Shown here: piece after piece, positions 8,432-19,103 of the stretch
Layout of the letters: the number at the start of each line of letters is the position of its first letter
Position numbering within the stretch: position 1 is the first letter of the stretch
Source: Candidatus Brocadiaceae bacterium
Lineage (GTDB): Bacteria > Planctomycetota > Brocadiia > SM23-32
Assembly: GCA_012728835.1 (NCBI GenBank)
Contig: JAAYEJ010000066.1
Coordinates: 1-51,447, forward strand
Reading direction: 5' to 3'
Length of the DNA: 51,447 nucleotides
Position numbers and translations under genes: made by a program
The notes under the pieces: generated by a model
Told to the model about the DNA's origin: nothing
Databases searched by the model: none
What the model saw: only the letters and a program-made list of their open reading frames with translations

Positions 8432-8452
8432 ACAACCGAGCAGGAGCCGCCG

Positions 8453-9397
8453 ATGGACGCCGACGAGACGCGCCGCCGTACGGATCGTGTGGACGCGGAC
8501 CGCATCCGCCATGACGTCTTCTACCTGGCGAAGGACCCGCTGCCGTTCCGGAAGCTGAACTACACGGTGCCCGGGCACGAGAAGTGCACGCTCTACGAGG
8601 CCGACGACTTCCTCCGGCGCGAGCTGGAGGCGGCCGGTTGGAGCGTGGACGCCGAGGGCGTGCAGGTGCAGGCGTTCCGCTGCGACGCCTCCAAGCCGAA
8701 GGCACAGCAGTACTCGCCGCCCGCGCCGGACGACCCGTGGTACACGGCCTACAACCTGTGGGCGCGCAGGCAGGGGCGGCGGCACCCGGACGAGATCATC
8801 CAGCTCTGCGCGCACAAGGACTCGCAGAGCTGGGTCGACTCGCCCGGCGCGCACGACAACGCCGGCGGCACCGCCGGGCTGCTGGAGCTGGCGCGGGTGC
8901 TCGCCGACTACGAGCCGGAGCGCTCCCTCCGGCTGCTGTTCTGCAACGAGGAGCACACGCCGTGGACGAGCGTCGCCGCCGCCCGGGGGTGCCGGGCGCG
9001 CGGCGACGACCTGATCGCGGTGCTCAACTGCGACGGGTTCGGCGCGCGGTCCGAGGCGCAGGCGCAGGCCGACGAGAAGTCGAACGGCATCCGCTACACG
9101 TGCGACGAAAGCCGGTGGCTGGCCGACCTCATCGTGGAGATGAACGAGCGCTACGGCATCGGCCTGACGCAGTACGTGGCCAGGCGCGACCGGCCGGGCG
9201 ACGACGACGGCTCGTTCGTCAACGCCGGCTATGCCTCCGCCGTCTTCCACGGGGGAAACGGGGCGGGCGTCTATCCGTACTACCATCGCGAGGACGACGT
9301 GCCCGAGCACGTGGACGTGGACAGCGTGCGGCGGCTGGTCCAGGTGACGGCGGCGACGGTCCTGCACCTGGACCGCCGGGGCGCGCCGCGCGTGTGA
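8453..9397 (+). CDS. M28 family zinc peptidase (aminopeptidase-like)
   Basis: 314 aa. The binuclear zinc site of M28 peptidases is readable: H..D in AHKDSQSW, Asp in PGAHDNAGG, the catalytic Glu pair in FCNEEHTPW, Asp in LNCDGFG, and the last His in YYHREDD. Most secreted M28 enzymes have a signal peptide. None is visible here, so the protein is probably cytoplasmic, and the peptide or amide substrate is unknown. AGGAG sits 7 nt before the ATG. It is the third gene after sppA and cysS, 21 nt from cysS. Confidence 0.87.
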   Translation: MDADETRRRTDRVDADRIRHDVFYLAKDPLPFRKLNYTVPGHEKCTLYEADDFLRRELEAAGWSVDAEGVQVQAFRCDASKPKAQQYSPPAPDDPWYTAYNLWARRQGRRHPDEIIQLCAHKDSQSWVDSPGAHDNAGGTAGLLELARVLADYEPERSLRLLFCNEEHTPWTSVAAARGCRARGDDLIAVLNCDGFGARSEAQAQADEKSNGIRYTCDESRWLADLIVEMNERYGIGLTQYVARRDRPGDDDGSFVNAGYASAVFHGGNGAGVYPYYHREDDVPEHVDVDSVRRLVQVTAATVLHLDRRGAPRV

Positions 9398-9445
9398 GCG
9401 GGCCCCGCGGGGCGCGCGGCCGACGCAGCGAATTCCGTACCACAC

Positions 9446-9474
9446 TTGCACAATGCCCCGTCACGGGTTAGAAT
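9446..9474 (+). promoter_or_regulatory. Sigma-70 promoter for rpsU
   Basis: TTGCAC (9446-9451), 17 nt, TAGAAT (9469-9474), giving a leader of roughly 65 nt before the S21 start. Confidence 0.65.
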
Positions 9475-9544
9475 GAGGCGAATGTGTGCTTGAACATGTG
9501 ATCCGGACGATTCCGTGCGTCCCCAAGCGACCGATGGAGGGGGG

Positions 9545-9754
9545 GTGAACTCGCTCGATATGGCTAAGATACTGGTGCAGCCGCGGGAGTCCGTGAAGGA
9601 CGCTCTGCGGCGTTTCAAGAAGTTGTGCGATCGCGAAGGCATCGTGAACCGAAGCAAGCGCGTGGCACGATTCGAGAAGCCGTCCGTTCAGCGTCGTCGG
9701 GAGAAGAACGAACGGCTCAAGAACATCCGCAAGGCCCAGCGTGCGGCGCGTTGA
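9545..9754 (+). CDS. rpsU: Ribosomal protein bS21
   Basis: 69 aa if the GTG at 9545 is used, or 64 aa from the internal ATG at 9560. This small, very basic protein of the 30S subunit helps initiation. The pattern ESVKDALRRFKKLCDREGI followed by a long Arg/Lys-rich helix is diagnostic. GGAGG at 9536-9540 lies 4 nt before the GTG but 19 nt before the ATG, so the GTG is the better start, with short extra residues NSLD before MAKIL. It is transcribed alone, with its own promoter and terminator. Confidence 0.93.
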   Translation: MNSLDMAKILVQPRESVKDALRRFKKLCDREGIVNRSKRVARFEKPSVQRRREKNERLKNIRKAQRAAR

Positions 9755-9770
9755 CGCGAGCAGATGCAGC

Positions 9771-9816
9771 GAGCGGCCTGCCGTGTGCGATTGACGGCGG
9801 GCCGCTCGTCTTGTGT
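9771..9816 (+). terminator. Intrinsic terminator after rpsU
   Basis: GAGCGGCCTGCCG (9771-9783) pairs with CGGCGGGCCGCTC (9795-9807) with one G-T mismatch, followed by the T-rich GTCTTGTGT. Confidence 0.7.
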
Positions 9817-9833
9817 ACGGCCGGGCGCGGCCG

Positions 9834-10727
9834 TCAGTACCCGCCCGGGCGGGAGGTCAGGAGCCGGCCGAGCACGGCGGCGGGGGGCTGGTCGGAGTCG
9901 GCCGGCACGTAGTCGACGCCCTCCTGCAGGCACCTCGCCTCCACCGACTGCCGGAACCGCCGGAACGAGTCGAGGTAGGCCGCCCGGACCTGCCGCGCCT
10001 CGGCCGGGATGCCGCCGGAGCCCTCCATGTCCTCGAAGCGCACGGGGCCGTCGAACGGGAAGTCCCGCTCCGCCGGATCGACCACGTGCACGACCACCAC
10101 CGAGTGCCCGTCGTAGCGCAGACGGCGCAGGGCCGAGACCACGTCGGGCAGGGGCGCCAGCAGGTCGCTGACGAGCACCACGAGGCCCCGCCGGGCCAGC
10201 CGGTCCGCCGCGGCGTGCGCCACGTCGGCCAGTTGCGTGGGGCGGCCGGGCGCGGTCTCTTCCAGCAGCCGGCAGAACACGGACAGCGCCGCCGGGTTGG
10301 CCGACGGCGGCATCTGCGCGCGCATCTCCGTGTCGAACAGCGCCAGCCCCACGGCGTCCTGCTGCATCAGCAGCAGGCAGGCCAGCGACGAGGCGAGTAC
10401 GGCCCCGCAGGCGTACTTGGTGCAGTCCCCGGACGCGTAGCCCATCGACGCGCTGGCGTCCACAAGGAAGTGGGCGCGGACGTTCGTCTCCTCTTCGTAG
10501 AGCTTGACGTAGAAGCGGTCCGTGCGTGCCCACAGCCGCCAGTCCACGTGGCGCAGCTCGTGGCCGGGCGTGTAGGGGCGGTGCTCGGCGAACTCGACGC
10601 TGCGTCCGTGCAGAGGGCTCCGGTGCAGGCCGGTCAGGTAGCCCTCCACGATGTGCCGCGCCCGAACCTTCAGGCCGGACAGGCTACCGAGCGTCGCGGG
10701 GTCGAAGTACCTGCTGTACCTGCTCAT
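9834..10727 (-). CDS. DUF58 domain protein (MoxR-associated, vWA-like)
   Basis: 297 aa. DUF58 proteins are partners of MoxR AAA ATPases. The hallmark is visible at HRPYTPGHELRHVDWRLWARTDRFYVK, and a von Willebrand A fold begins at VDASASMG, a DxSxS metal site. Unlike the longer DUF58 proteins there are no N-terminal membrane helices, so it is soluble. The stop codon and body of moxR overlap its start by 44 nt, so translation is coupled. Family members are inferred to assemble or insert metals or cofactors, but the target here is unknown. Confidence 0.88.
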   Translation of the reverse strand: MSRYSRYFDPATLGSLSGLKVRARHIVEGYLTGLHRSPLHGRSVEFAEHRPYTPGHELRHVDWRLWARTDRFYVKLYEEETNVRAHFLVDASASMGYASGDCTKYACGAVLASSLACLLLMQQDAVGLALFDTEMRAQMPPSANPAALSVFCRLLEETAPGRPTQLADVAHAAADRLARRGLVVLVSDLLAPLPDVVSALRRLRYDGHSVVVVHVVDPAERDFPFDGPVRFEDMEGSGGIPAEARQVRAAYLDSFRRFRQSVEARCLQEGVDYVPADSDQPPAAVLGRLLTSRPGGY

Positions 10728-11757
10728 CGTGCGAGAGATCCCCGTCGTGGGCCGGCGTGTGCTCGATCAGCCGGGCGACGACGTCGTCCGGCGTGACCCC
10801 TTCGCTGGCGGCCGTGAACGTGGTTACGAGCCGATGGCGCATGATCGGCGCCGCCACCGCGTCGATATCCTCCGCGCCGGCATACGGCCGGCCGCGCAGC
10901 AGCGCGCGCGCACGCGCCGCCTGGATCATCTGCTGGCAGGCGCGCGGCCCGACGCCCCAGCGCACCCATTCGGCGATGAACGCCGGCGTCTCGTCGTGGC
11001 CGACCCGCGTGGCGCGCGCCAGGCGCATGGCGTAGTGGACCACGTAGTCGGCGACCGGCACGCGCGCGACCAGATCCTGCAGCTCCAGTATCTCGCGGGC
11101 GTCGAGCACCGGTTCCGGCCGGGGCGCCCGCGCGCCCGTCCCGCGCATCACGGCGAACTCCTCGTCCCAGGACGGGTAGGGCACCAGGATCTTGAACATG
11201 AACCGGTCCTGCTGGGCCTCCGGCAGCGGGTACGTGCCCTCCTGCTCGATGGGGTTCTGCGTGGCCAGCACGACGAACGGCGCGGGCAGCTCGAAGCGGC
11301 GACCGCCCGCCGTGACCTGCCGCTCCTGCATCGCTTCCAGCAGCGCGGCCTGCGTCTTCGGAGGCGTCCGGTTGATCTCGTCGGCCAGCACGACGTTGGC
11401 GAAGATCGGCCCCTGCAGGAAGCGCGTCTCGCGGCCGCCGGTCGATCGGTTCTCCTCGATGACCTCCGTGCCCGTGATGTCGCCCGGCATCAGGTCCGGA
11501 GTGAACTGGATGCGGCGGAAGCTCAGCGACAGGCAGTCGGCCAGCGTGCGGACCATCAGCGTCTTGGCCAGCCCCGGCACGCCCTCCAGGATGGCATGGC
11601 CGGAGGCCAGGACGCACGTGACCATCTGCTCGATCACGTCGTCCTGTCCGACAACGACGCCGGAGACGGCCGCGCGGATCCTCTCGTAGGCCGTCTGCAG
11701 CTTCCGGACGGAGTCGTGGTCATCGCCGCAGAGCGGGGCGTGCGCCGCTTGAGGCAT
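10684..11757 (-). CDS. MoxR family AAA+ ATPase
   Basis: 357 aa. It is a hexameric AAA+ chaperone of the MoxR group. Walker A is GVPGLAKT (59-66), Walker B VVLADEINR (about 120-128), sensor 1 in VLATQNPIEQEGTYPLPEAQ, and the arginine-finger region is QDRFMFKI. A C-terminal lid domain follows. The ATG at 11757 follows AAGGGAG. A very long in-frame extension upstream is only a shadow of the gene before it. It forms a coupled pair with the DUF58 gene and probably belongs to the unit that begins with the secreted propeller protein. Confidence 0.93.
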   Translation of the reverse strand: MPQAAHAPLCGDDHDSVRKLQTAYERIRAAVSGVVVGQDDVIEQMVTCVLASGHAILEGVPGLAKTLMVRTLADCLSLSFRRIQFTPDLMPGDITGTEVIEENRSTGGRETRFLQGPIFANVVLADEINRTPPKTQAALLEAMQERQVTAGGRRFELPAPFVVLATQNPIEQEGTYPLPEAQQDRFMFKILVPYPSWDEEFAVMRGTGARAPRPEPVLDAREILELQDLVARVPVADYVVHYAMRLARATRVGHDETPAFIAEWVRWGVGPRACQQMIQAARARALLRGRPYAGAEDIDAVAAPIMRHRLVTTFTAASEGVTPDDVVARLIEHTPAHDGDLSHDEQVQQVLRPRDAR

Positions 11758-11792
11758 CGTCGGGTCTCCCTTCTGGTTGCGGGAAGGCGGTC

Positions 11793-12836
11793 TCACCTCT
11801 GGAGAACGGGCAGGTGGTTGTAGGGGAGTTGCAGTATGAGCAGGGCCGCGGCCGTGCCGTAGGCCCGCCCGATGTACTCGCCCTGCCAGCTGCCGTCGGC
11901 GGCCTGTGCGCCGACCAGCCACGTGCGGATGCCCGCGAAGTAGTCGCGCCACTGCGGGCCGCCGCGAAAGTACATCACCTGCGACAGGTACATGTGGGAG
12001 TAGAAGAAGTGCGTGCCGCCGGCCGGCGTGCGCCCCGCCGACGGCACGTTGCGGCGGGCATACGCGAGCGCGCCGTCGATCAGAGGGTCCTCGTAGAGGC
12101 CGCCGGCGAGCAGCACCGCCAGGGCCGCGCACGTCACGCCCGCCCGGCTGTCCTCGCTCTCGTGCGCCCGGTACGCGATGCCGCCGTCCGGGCGCGCCGA
12201 GAGCCGGATGTAGCCGAGCGCCCGCGCGACCGTCTCCGCCGGCACCGGCAGGCCCGCGTTCGCACAGGCGCGGAGCCCCTGCATCTGCGTGACGGTCACC
12301 GCCCCCTCGTCCAGCGTGGAGTCCGGTGTGTAGTACCACCCTCCGACCGCGCTCTGGCTGCGTGCCGTCAGCGCGATCGCGCCGGTAAGCGTGTCGCGCA
12401 CGCGCCGCTCCAGCGCCCCCTGGCCCGTCGACCCGTACACCTCGGCCAGGAAGAGCATGGCGAACCCGTGCCCGAACATCGGCCGCCCGGGGTCCTGCTC
12501 GCCGATCAGGCCCGTCTCCGCGTCGCTGTTCCTGAGCACGTATTCGACGGCCGCGCGCACGGCCGCCGCGTGCGGCCCGCCCGCGCAGGTGCTTCCGTTC
12601 GACAGCAGGGCGAGCCCGCACAACGACGTGATGGCCACCGGGTAGCGGCCCGATGCTCCGTCGCTCAGCCAGCTCCCGTCGGCCGCCTGCGTGCCGATCA
12701 GGAAGCCCACCCCCGCCCGGATGGCCCGCTCGGCATCCGGCGGCAGGTCGCGCGGGCCCGACGGGCCCGCCGCCCACGCGATCCCGGCCGCGCACAGGGC
12801 CGCCAGGACCGCACAGATCGAGCCTCCGCGTTGCAC
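11793..12836 (-). CDS. Secreted prenyltransferase/squalene-oxidase-repeat protein
   Basis: 347 aa from GTG at 12836, placed behind GGGAG. A short signal peptide (SICAVLAALCAAGIAWAAG) leads into an alpha/alpha-toroid of the terpene-cyclase/prenyltransferase-repeat type. It has repeated QAADGSW motifs near both ends (about residues 55 and 315) and ARSQSAVGGWYY in the middle. Secreted proteins with this fold usually lack enzymatic terpene-cyclase motifs (no DxDD seen) and may bind substrates or proteins. It lies 35 nt upstream of moxR. A -10-like TACAAT is present at 12868-12873 (minus strand) without a clear -35. Confidence 0.8.
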   Translation of the reverse strand: MQRGGSICAVLAALCAAGIAWAAGPSGPRDLPPDAERAIRAGVGFLIGTQAADGSWLSDGASGRYPVAITSLCGLALLSNGSTCAGGPHAAAVRAAVEYVLRNSDAETGLIGEQDPGRPMFGHGFAMLFLAEVYGSTGQGALERRVRDTLTGAIALTARSQSAVGGWYYTPDSTLDEGAVTVTQMQGLRACANAGLPVPAETVARALGYIRLSARPDGGIAYRAHESEDSRAGVTCAALAVLLAGGLYEDPLIDGALAYARRNVPSAGRTPAGGTHFFYSHMYLSQVMYFRGGPQWRDYFAGIRTWLVGAQAADGSWQGEYIGRAYGTAAALLILQLPYNHLPVLQR

Positions 12837-12903
12837 TCGCCGCTCCCGGTTCGAGTCTCCTGCGCGTATTGTAGCATGTGCGCACGCCGCACGCCGCAAA
12901 CCG

Positions 12904-15900
12904 CTACGGGCCCGTCGCAAGGGCCTCGCCGGGCTCCAGCGCCGTCACACGGTCGCCCAGGCCCACGACGACCCTCCCGGCCTCGACCACGAACGGCAAG
13001 GCTCGCACACCCGCGCCGCCGGCCAGCTCGACGTCAAACACCACCGCTCCCGACGCCGCCTCCACCCCCAGAACGCGTGCACGCTCGGCCTCGGATGCCG
13101 TCAGCAGCCACAGCCGGCCGCATCGGAGCGGCTCCGAGACCATGGCGGGGCCCGTCACGTGCAGGTCCGTGTCCCAGACGGCCCGGCCGTCCGCCAGGTG
13201 CCGTGCGTGCAGCGAGAAGCCGGACCCGTGCACGTGCCGGCCGGGGCCATGGTACTGCACGCCGCTGTCCTGCGCGGCCCGGAGCAGGCAGACGCGGTCG
13301 CCCCGGCGGTCCGCCCAGAGGGCGCCGTCCGCCAGGTCCACCGCCGGGCCGCCCGGCAGCGGCACCGCACGCGCGGCGCCCGTCAGCGTGCGCACCACCA
13401 GCCACTCGTCGTCCGCGTGCAGAACGCGGTCGATGCCGTCCGGCACCCGCAGGCGCCGGACCACGCGCAGCGCGCCGGGGTCGAACAGGTGGGCCGCCGC
13501 CGCCTCGGCAACCACCAGTCGGCCGGACGGCGTGACCAGAACGGACGACGGGTTCGGAGTCGCCGGCAGCTCCCGGCGCGCCAGCAGCCGTCCCGAACGG
13601 GCCTCCCGGACCGTCAGAATGGGCGGCGGCTCCGTCAGGATGCACAGGCGGTCGCCGCTGACGGCCATCAGCGAGCCCGTCGCGGCCGGCAGCGCCTCGG
13701 CTCCCGGGAGTTCAAACAGGACCTGGCCGTCGGCGGCGTCGATCCCGAGCAGCCGCCGGCCCCCGGCGGCGCGGCAGACCACGCCCGAGCCCCAGGCCCC
13801 GGGCGGCTGGAGAACGGGTTCGCCCGCCGGGCGCGGCGGCCGCAGCGGCAGGCCCCGCGTCGCCCACCGGATCATCTGCAGCCGCGTCGGCTCCCGGAAC
13901 GATCCGCCCGCCTGCAGGGAGTGCTCGCGGCGCCACGTCACCTGCCCGTCGTCCATACGGACGCCCAGCGTGACGGCGTCGAGCGTGACGGTGACGCCGT
14001 CCGGCGCCGCCAGGCAGGCCGGGTATCCCCATCCGTGCCGGTCGGGGTGTGCGCTCGGGACGCGCGTGCTCCAGAGAACCCGTCCCGTGGCGGCATCGAG
14101 GCACGAGAGGCCGTCCCCCTGCCGCACGAGCACCCGGCCGGACAGGCCCGGCCCGGCCGTCCGGTCCGGCAGCACGGGCATGCCCGGCGCCTCCCAGGCC
14201 GGCCGCGGCGTCGGCGCGTGCGTCAACTCCTCCTCGGGCGCCGGGCCGCCCGGCGCGTGCACGTCTGCCCGGGGTTCCTGAGCCGGTGTCCGGGCCGGGC
14301 GGACGGCCGGATCCACCCGGGAGGACCCCAGCAGGGCGATGCGCTCCGGCGTGCAGAGCGCCAGACCGCCGTCCGTCACCGTCAGGTTGCCCCGGCCGTC
14401 GAGCCCCGCGGGCCACGGCAGGGGATCCAGCGCCCGGCCGGAGTCCAGCTCGACACGCCGCAGGGCGTCGCGCTGCGGCAGGCAGGCGACGTGCGCGCCC
14501 AGCGCGCCCAGCCCCGTCGTCGGCGCCTCGAAGGGCGTGCGCCAGAGCGAGGCCCCCGTGGACGCGTCCAGGCAACTGAGGCCCTCATGCTGCACGTACA
14601 GGCGTCCGTCGCGGACCCCGAGCAGTGCCACGCCGTCGTGGAACTCGGCGCTCCAGACCGGCGCGCCCGTGCGGCGCGAGAGCGCCAGCACGCGGCGGCT
14701 GTCGCAGGGGGCCACGATGCACAGGTCGCCGGCGAACAGCGGCGCGCCCGGCCTCCACGGGCCGTTCGGCACGCTGAGCTGCAGGCCCAGGCGGTTCACG
14801 CTCACGTCCGCGCGCGGGTAGGCGGCGATCCACAGCAGGCGGCCGTCCAGCGCGTCCAGTGCGGCCACCAGCCCGCGCCCGGTGGGGTAGACGGCCAGCC
14901 CGCCCTCCACGGCCGGGGGGCCGCAGTCCTCCACGAACAGCTCCGCCGCCGAGCGCTGCCCCTCCTGTCGGCCCAGCACCGCCCCGATCGGCGTGTCCCA
15001 GAGCAGCCGGCCGGTCGCCGCGTCCAGGCAGACCGCCCGCACCTGGCCCCGCTCCAGGCTCAGGGCGTGCGCGCGTCCGCCGGCAACGGCCGGCGCCGAC
15101 ACGAACCACCGATCCCGCAGGGCGGCGTCCGGGCCGTGCGCCGTCGACCACAGAGGGGAGCCGTCGGCGGCGTCGAAGCAGCGCAACTCGTTCGCCAGAC
15201 GGAAGTCGTCCTGGGTCGCCGTCCAGGGTTCGTCCGGGAACTCCTGCGCGAGGGGGTCCGTCTGCACCGCGTACAGGCGTCCGTCCGCACAGCTCAGCGT
15301 GGCGAGCCCGTGGTTGTCGAACGTGCGGAAGTGGGCCAGGTTCTCCACGGGCAGGTAGGAGGGCAGCACGTACTCGCCAGGCGGTCGGCGGGTGGCGATG
15401 GCCAGTGCGATCTCGCGCGGTCCGTCCAGCGGAGGAACCCCCCAGCGCAGCCGCGCCGTCTGCGTGTCGACGCACAGGATCGCGTCGTCCCGCTGGACGA
15501 ACAACGAGCCGTTGCGGCACACCGGCCGGAGCGCCGGCACCGACGGCCAGTCGGGAGCCACCCGCCCCGGCCAGGCCAGGTCGATGACGGTTGCGGCGAG
15601 GGCCGGGCCCGTCAGGTCCGCTCCGCGCGGCGCCGGGTTGTCGTCGTCGGCCGTCGCCGACTGTGCCGCCGCCAGGTCGGCGAGCGAGAGGCGCGCCCCA
15701 GCGATCTCCACGCTGTCCAGGCCGGCCTCGTGCAGCCGCGCGGCCGCACGTTCGGCCTCGTTGCGCCGGCCGAGTCGGGCTAGGCAGAGCAGCGTGCGCA
15801 CGGCGGCGGCCCGTCCCGGCTCGGACCGGACATCGACCTCGCCGGCGGCCTGCAGCGTCCGCAGAGCGGCGCCGAACTCGCCGGCATCCATCCGCAGGGC

Positions 15901-16356
15901 CGCCAGGGCGCCGACGGCGCGCAGCCCGTATTCGGTGTTCGGGTAACGGCCGGCCGCCTCGCGCAGGATCTCCGCCGAGCGTGCCGCCAGGCCGTCCTCG
16001 AACAGGCGGCGCGCCGCCGCCCTGTAGAGCACCTGGTAGGCCGCGCGTGCCTCAGGGGGCAGCGCGGCGATCCGGCGCGCCGCGAACTCGCGCACGGGCA
16101 CGTAGACCTGCCCGTCCCACACGAGCCCGTCGTCCGCGTCGGCCATGGCCTGCAGCAGGGGGAGGGCGCGGGGCCAGTCGGCCGAGGCGATCAGGCGTTC
16201 GGCCGTCTCCAGGCGGCTCTCGGCATCCGGCGCGATCGGCGGCTCGATGCGGCCGGCCCGCCACAGCCGGCCGGCGCCTGCTGCGGACGGGGCGGCCGAG
16301 GCCGCCGTCAGCAGCGCCAGGAGGGCCAGCACGGCCCGGCAGAGGTGGCTTGCCAT
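12904..16356 (-). CDS. Large secreted PQQ-type beta-propeller repeat protein
   Basis: 1150 aa. A signal peptide occupies residues 1-27 (AVLALLALLTAASAAPSAAG). An alpha-helical region of about 250 residues follows, resembling TPR-like repeats (AERLIASADWPRALPLLQ, LRTLQAAGEVD, ACLARLGRRNEA-like helices). The rest is a long run of propeller blades with the motif (L/C)DA.TG.LLW, for example CVDTQTARLRWG, FDAADGSPLWS, LDAATGRLLWD, LDALDGRLLWI, LDASTGASLWR and LDAATGRVLWS. There are enough blades for two propellers. Such proteins need not bind PQQ and often act as extracellular binding scaffolds. It is the first gene of the minus-strand run with the prenyltransferase-repeat, MoxR and DUF58 genes. 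Confidence 0.85.
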   Translation of the reverse strand: MASHLCRAVLALLALLTAASAAPSAAGAGRLWRAGRIEPPIAPDAESRLETAERLIASADWPRALPLLQAMADADDGLVWDGQVYVPVREFAARRIAALPPEARAAYQVLYRAAARRLFEDGLAARSAEILREAAGRYPNTEYGLRAVGALAALRMDAGEFGAALRTLQAAGEVDVRSEPGRAAAVRTLLCLARLGRRNEAERAAARLHEAGLDSVEIAGARLSLADLAAAQSATADDDNPAPRGADLTGPALAATVIDLAWPGRVAPDWPSVPALRPVCRNGSLFVQRDDAILCVDTQTARLRWGVPPLDGPREIALAIATRRPPGEYVLPSYLPVENLAHFRTFDNHGLATLSCADGRLYAVQTDPLAQEFPDEPWTATQDDFRLANELRCFDAADGSPLWSTAHGPDAALRDRWFVSAPAVAGGRAHALSLERGQVRAVCLDAATGRLLWDTPIGAVLGRQEGQRSAAELFVEDCGPPAVEGGLAVYPTGRGLVAALDALDGRLLWIAAYPRADVSVNRLGLQLSVPNGPWRPGAPLFAGDLCIVAPCDSRRVLALSRRTGAPVWSAEFHDGVALLGVRDGRLYVQHEGLSCLDASTGASLWRTPFEAPTTGLGALGAHVACLPQRDALRRVELDSGRALDPLPWPAGLDGRGNLTVTDGGLALCTPERIALLGSSRVDPAVRPARTPAQEPRADVHAPGGPAPEEELTHAPTPRPAWEAPGMPVLPDRTAGPGLSGRVLVRQGDGLSCLDAATGRVLWSTRVPSAHPDRHGWGYPACLAAPDGVTVTLDAVTLGVRMDDGQVTWRREHSLQAGGSFREPTRLQMIRWATRGLPLRPPRPAGEPVLQPPGAWGSGVVCRAAGGRRLLGIDAADGQVLFELPGAEALPAATGSLMAVSGDRLCILTEPPPILTVREARSGRLLARRELPATPNPSSVLVTPSGRLVVAEAAAAHLFDPGALRVVRRLRVPDGIDRVLHADDEWLVVRTLTGAARAVPLPGGPAVDLADGALWADRRGDRVCLLRAAQDSGVQYHGPGRHVHGSGFSLHARHLADGRAVWDTDLHVTGPAMVSEPLRCGRLWLLTASEAERARVLGVEAASGAVVFDVELAGGAGVRALPFVVEAGRVVVGLGDRVTALEPGEALATGP

Positions 16357-16386
16357 CGCAGTCCGTCGAAGGAGTTCTCTTGTGTG

Positions 16387-16426
16387 GCACAGGCGCCCCG
16401 CCCCGTCGGGCGGTCCTCGCCTGTGC
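16387..16426 (-). other. Stem-loop in the leader of the propeller gene
   Basis: GCACAGGCG (16387-16395) pairs perfectly with CGCCTGTGC (16418-16426), with a second smaller GC-rich palindrome inside the loop. It lies between the zinc-ribbon gene and the ATG at 16356. No T tract follows, so it could be a leader structure or a weak terminator. Confidence 0.4.
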
Positions 16427-16480
16427 GTTCCGGCCCACGAGCGGGCCGTTCCGCACTTCTGCCAATGGGCTGCCGGGGTG

Positions 16481-17185
16481 CTAACTGTCCAGCATGAGCA
16501 TGCGGCCGCAGCTGTGGCAGTAGACGATCTCGTGGCCGCGCATCAGCAGGTTCTCCGTCTGCTTGGTGATGCGCGTGTGGCAGCCCTGGCAGACGCGGTT
16601 GTGGACGGCGGCCAGCGGCTGCGACCGCGCGTGGCCGCGCAGGCGGTCGTAGGCGGCCAGGGGGCCCGGGGGGATCTCCTTGCGCAGCTCGGCCACCTCC
16701 GCCTCCAGTTGCTCGATCTGCCGCACCAGCTCGCGTTCGTCCTCGGCGACGCGCAGCCGGACCTGTTCGAGTTCCGTCTGTGCGGCCTCGACTTCCTGCT
16801 CCATGCGCGTGCAGTCCTGGTGCAGGTCGTCGGCGGCCTGCAGGGCGGTCAGCCCTTCGTCTTCCCACTTCTTGATGTCTGCGCGATGGCTCAGGACGGT
16901 GTGCTGGAGCGCGTCGTACTCCTTCTGGGTGCGCATGGAGTTGAGCTGGACGTTCAGGCGGGCGATCTCCGATTCGGCCTGCTGGATGTCCAGTTGGGTG
17001 CGGTCCGCGCGCTTGGCGGCCTCGACCTGCTGACGGCGGGCCTGCTCGGCTCGGCGCTGTTTCTCGTCGCAGACGCGCTGCTGGTTGCGTACGTCGATGG
17101 CCAGCGCGTCGCGGTCGCGCCGGAGCTGCTCCAGGCGCTGGTTGAGTTCCTGCAACTGCATGATCTGTTCAAGGGTCCGCTTCAT
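16481..17185 (-). CDS. C4-type zinc ribbon, coiled-coil protein (DUF164/CdsZ-like)
   Basis: 234 aa, normal for the family. A long coiled coil (about residues 1-190, heptads rich in Gln, Glu and Arg) ends in a four-cysteine zinc ribbon, CQGCHTRI and YCHSCGRML. Related proteins bind nucleic acid or hibernating ribosomes in some bacteria, and the role here is unproven. The ATG at 17185 begins the typical MKRTLEQIMQLQELNQ. The longer frame runs through the rpoD terminator and is rejected. It lies directly downstream of rpoD but after a strong terminator, so it may need its own promoter, which I cannot see. Confidence 0.85.
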   Translation of the reverse strand: MKRTLEQIMQLQELNQRLEQLRRDRDALAIDVRNQQRVCDEKQRRAEQARRQQVEAAKRADRTQLDIQQAESEIARLNVQLNSMRTQKEYDALQHTVLSHRADIKKWEDEGLTALQAADDLHQDCTRMEQEVEAAQTELEQVRLRVAEDERELVRQIEQLEAEVAELRKEIPPGPLAAYDRLRGHARSQPLAAVHNRVCQGCHTRITKQTENLLMRGHEIVYCHSCGRMLMLDS

Positions 17186-17227
17186 GGGCGTGTGTGTCCG
17201 GGGAAGGGTCGCTGTGGCCCGGGGGCC

Positions 17228-17263
17228 AAAAGAAAAAGGCCCGAACTCCGTGGAGTTCGGGCC
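17228..17263 (-). terminator. Rho-independent terminator downstream of rpoD
   Basis: On the minus strand GGCCCGAACTCC and GGAGTTCGGGCC (17238-17263) form a perfect 12-bp stem with a 2-nt AC loop, immediately followed by TTTTTCTTTT (17237-17228). It is the best intrinsic terminator in the window. Confidence 0.9.
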
Positions 17264-17389
17264 GTGCAGTCCGGCACGGGGCACGCGCCGCGCGTGCGTG
17301 CGGCGCCGTGTAGGCAGATTCCGCAGGTGGTGTGGGCCTCCGTCATGGTTCGCCGGGCGGCTCCGCTGGTGTTCCCGAAAGCTCGTAGT

Positions 17390-19084
<1,695 letters not shown>

Positions 19085-19103
19085 GACCATCGGACTCCTG
19101 ACC

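Noticed and set aside
6773-9451. A very long minus-strand open frame (over 890 codons) opposite cysS and the peptidase gene.
   Set aside because: It is a shadow in a GC-rich genome: no family resemblance, Arg/His/Val-rich composition, and it lies antisense to well-recognised genes.
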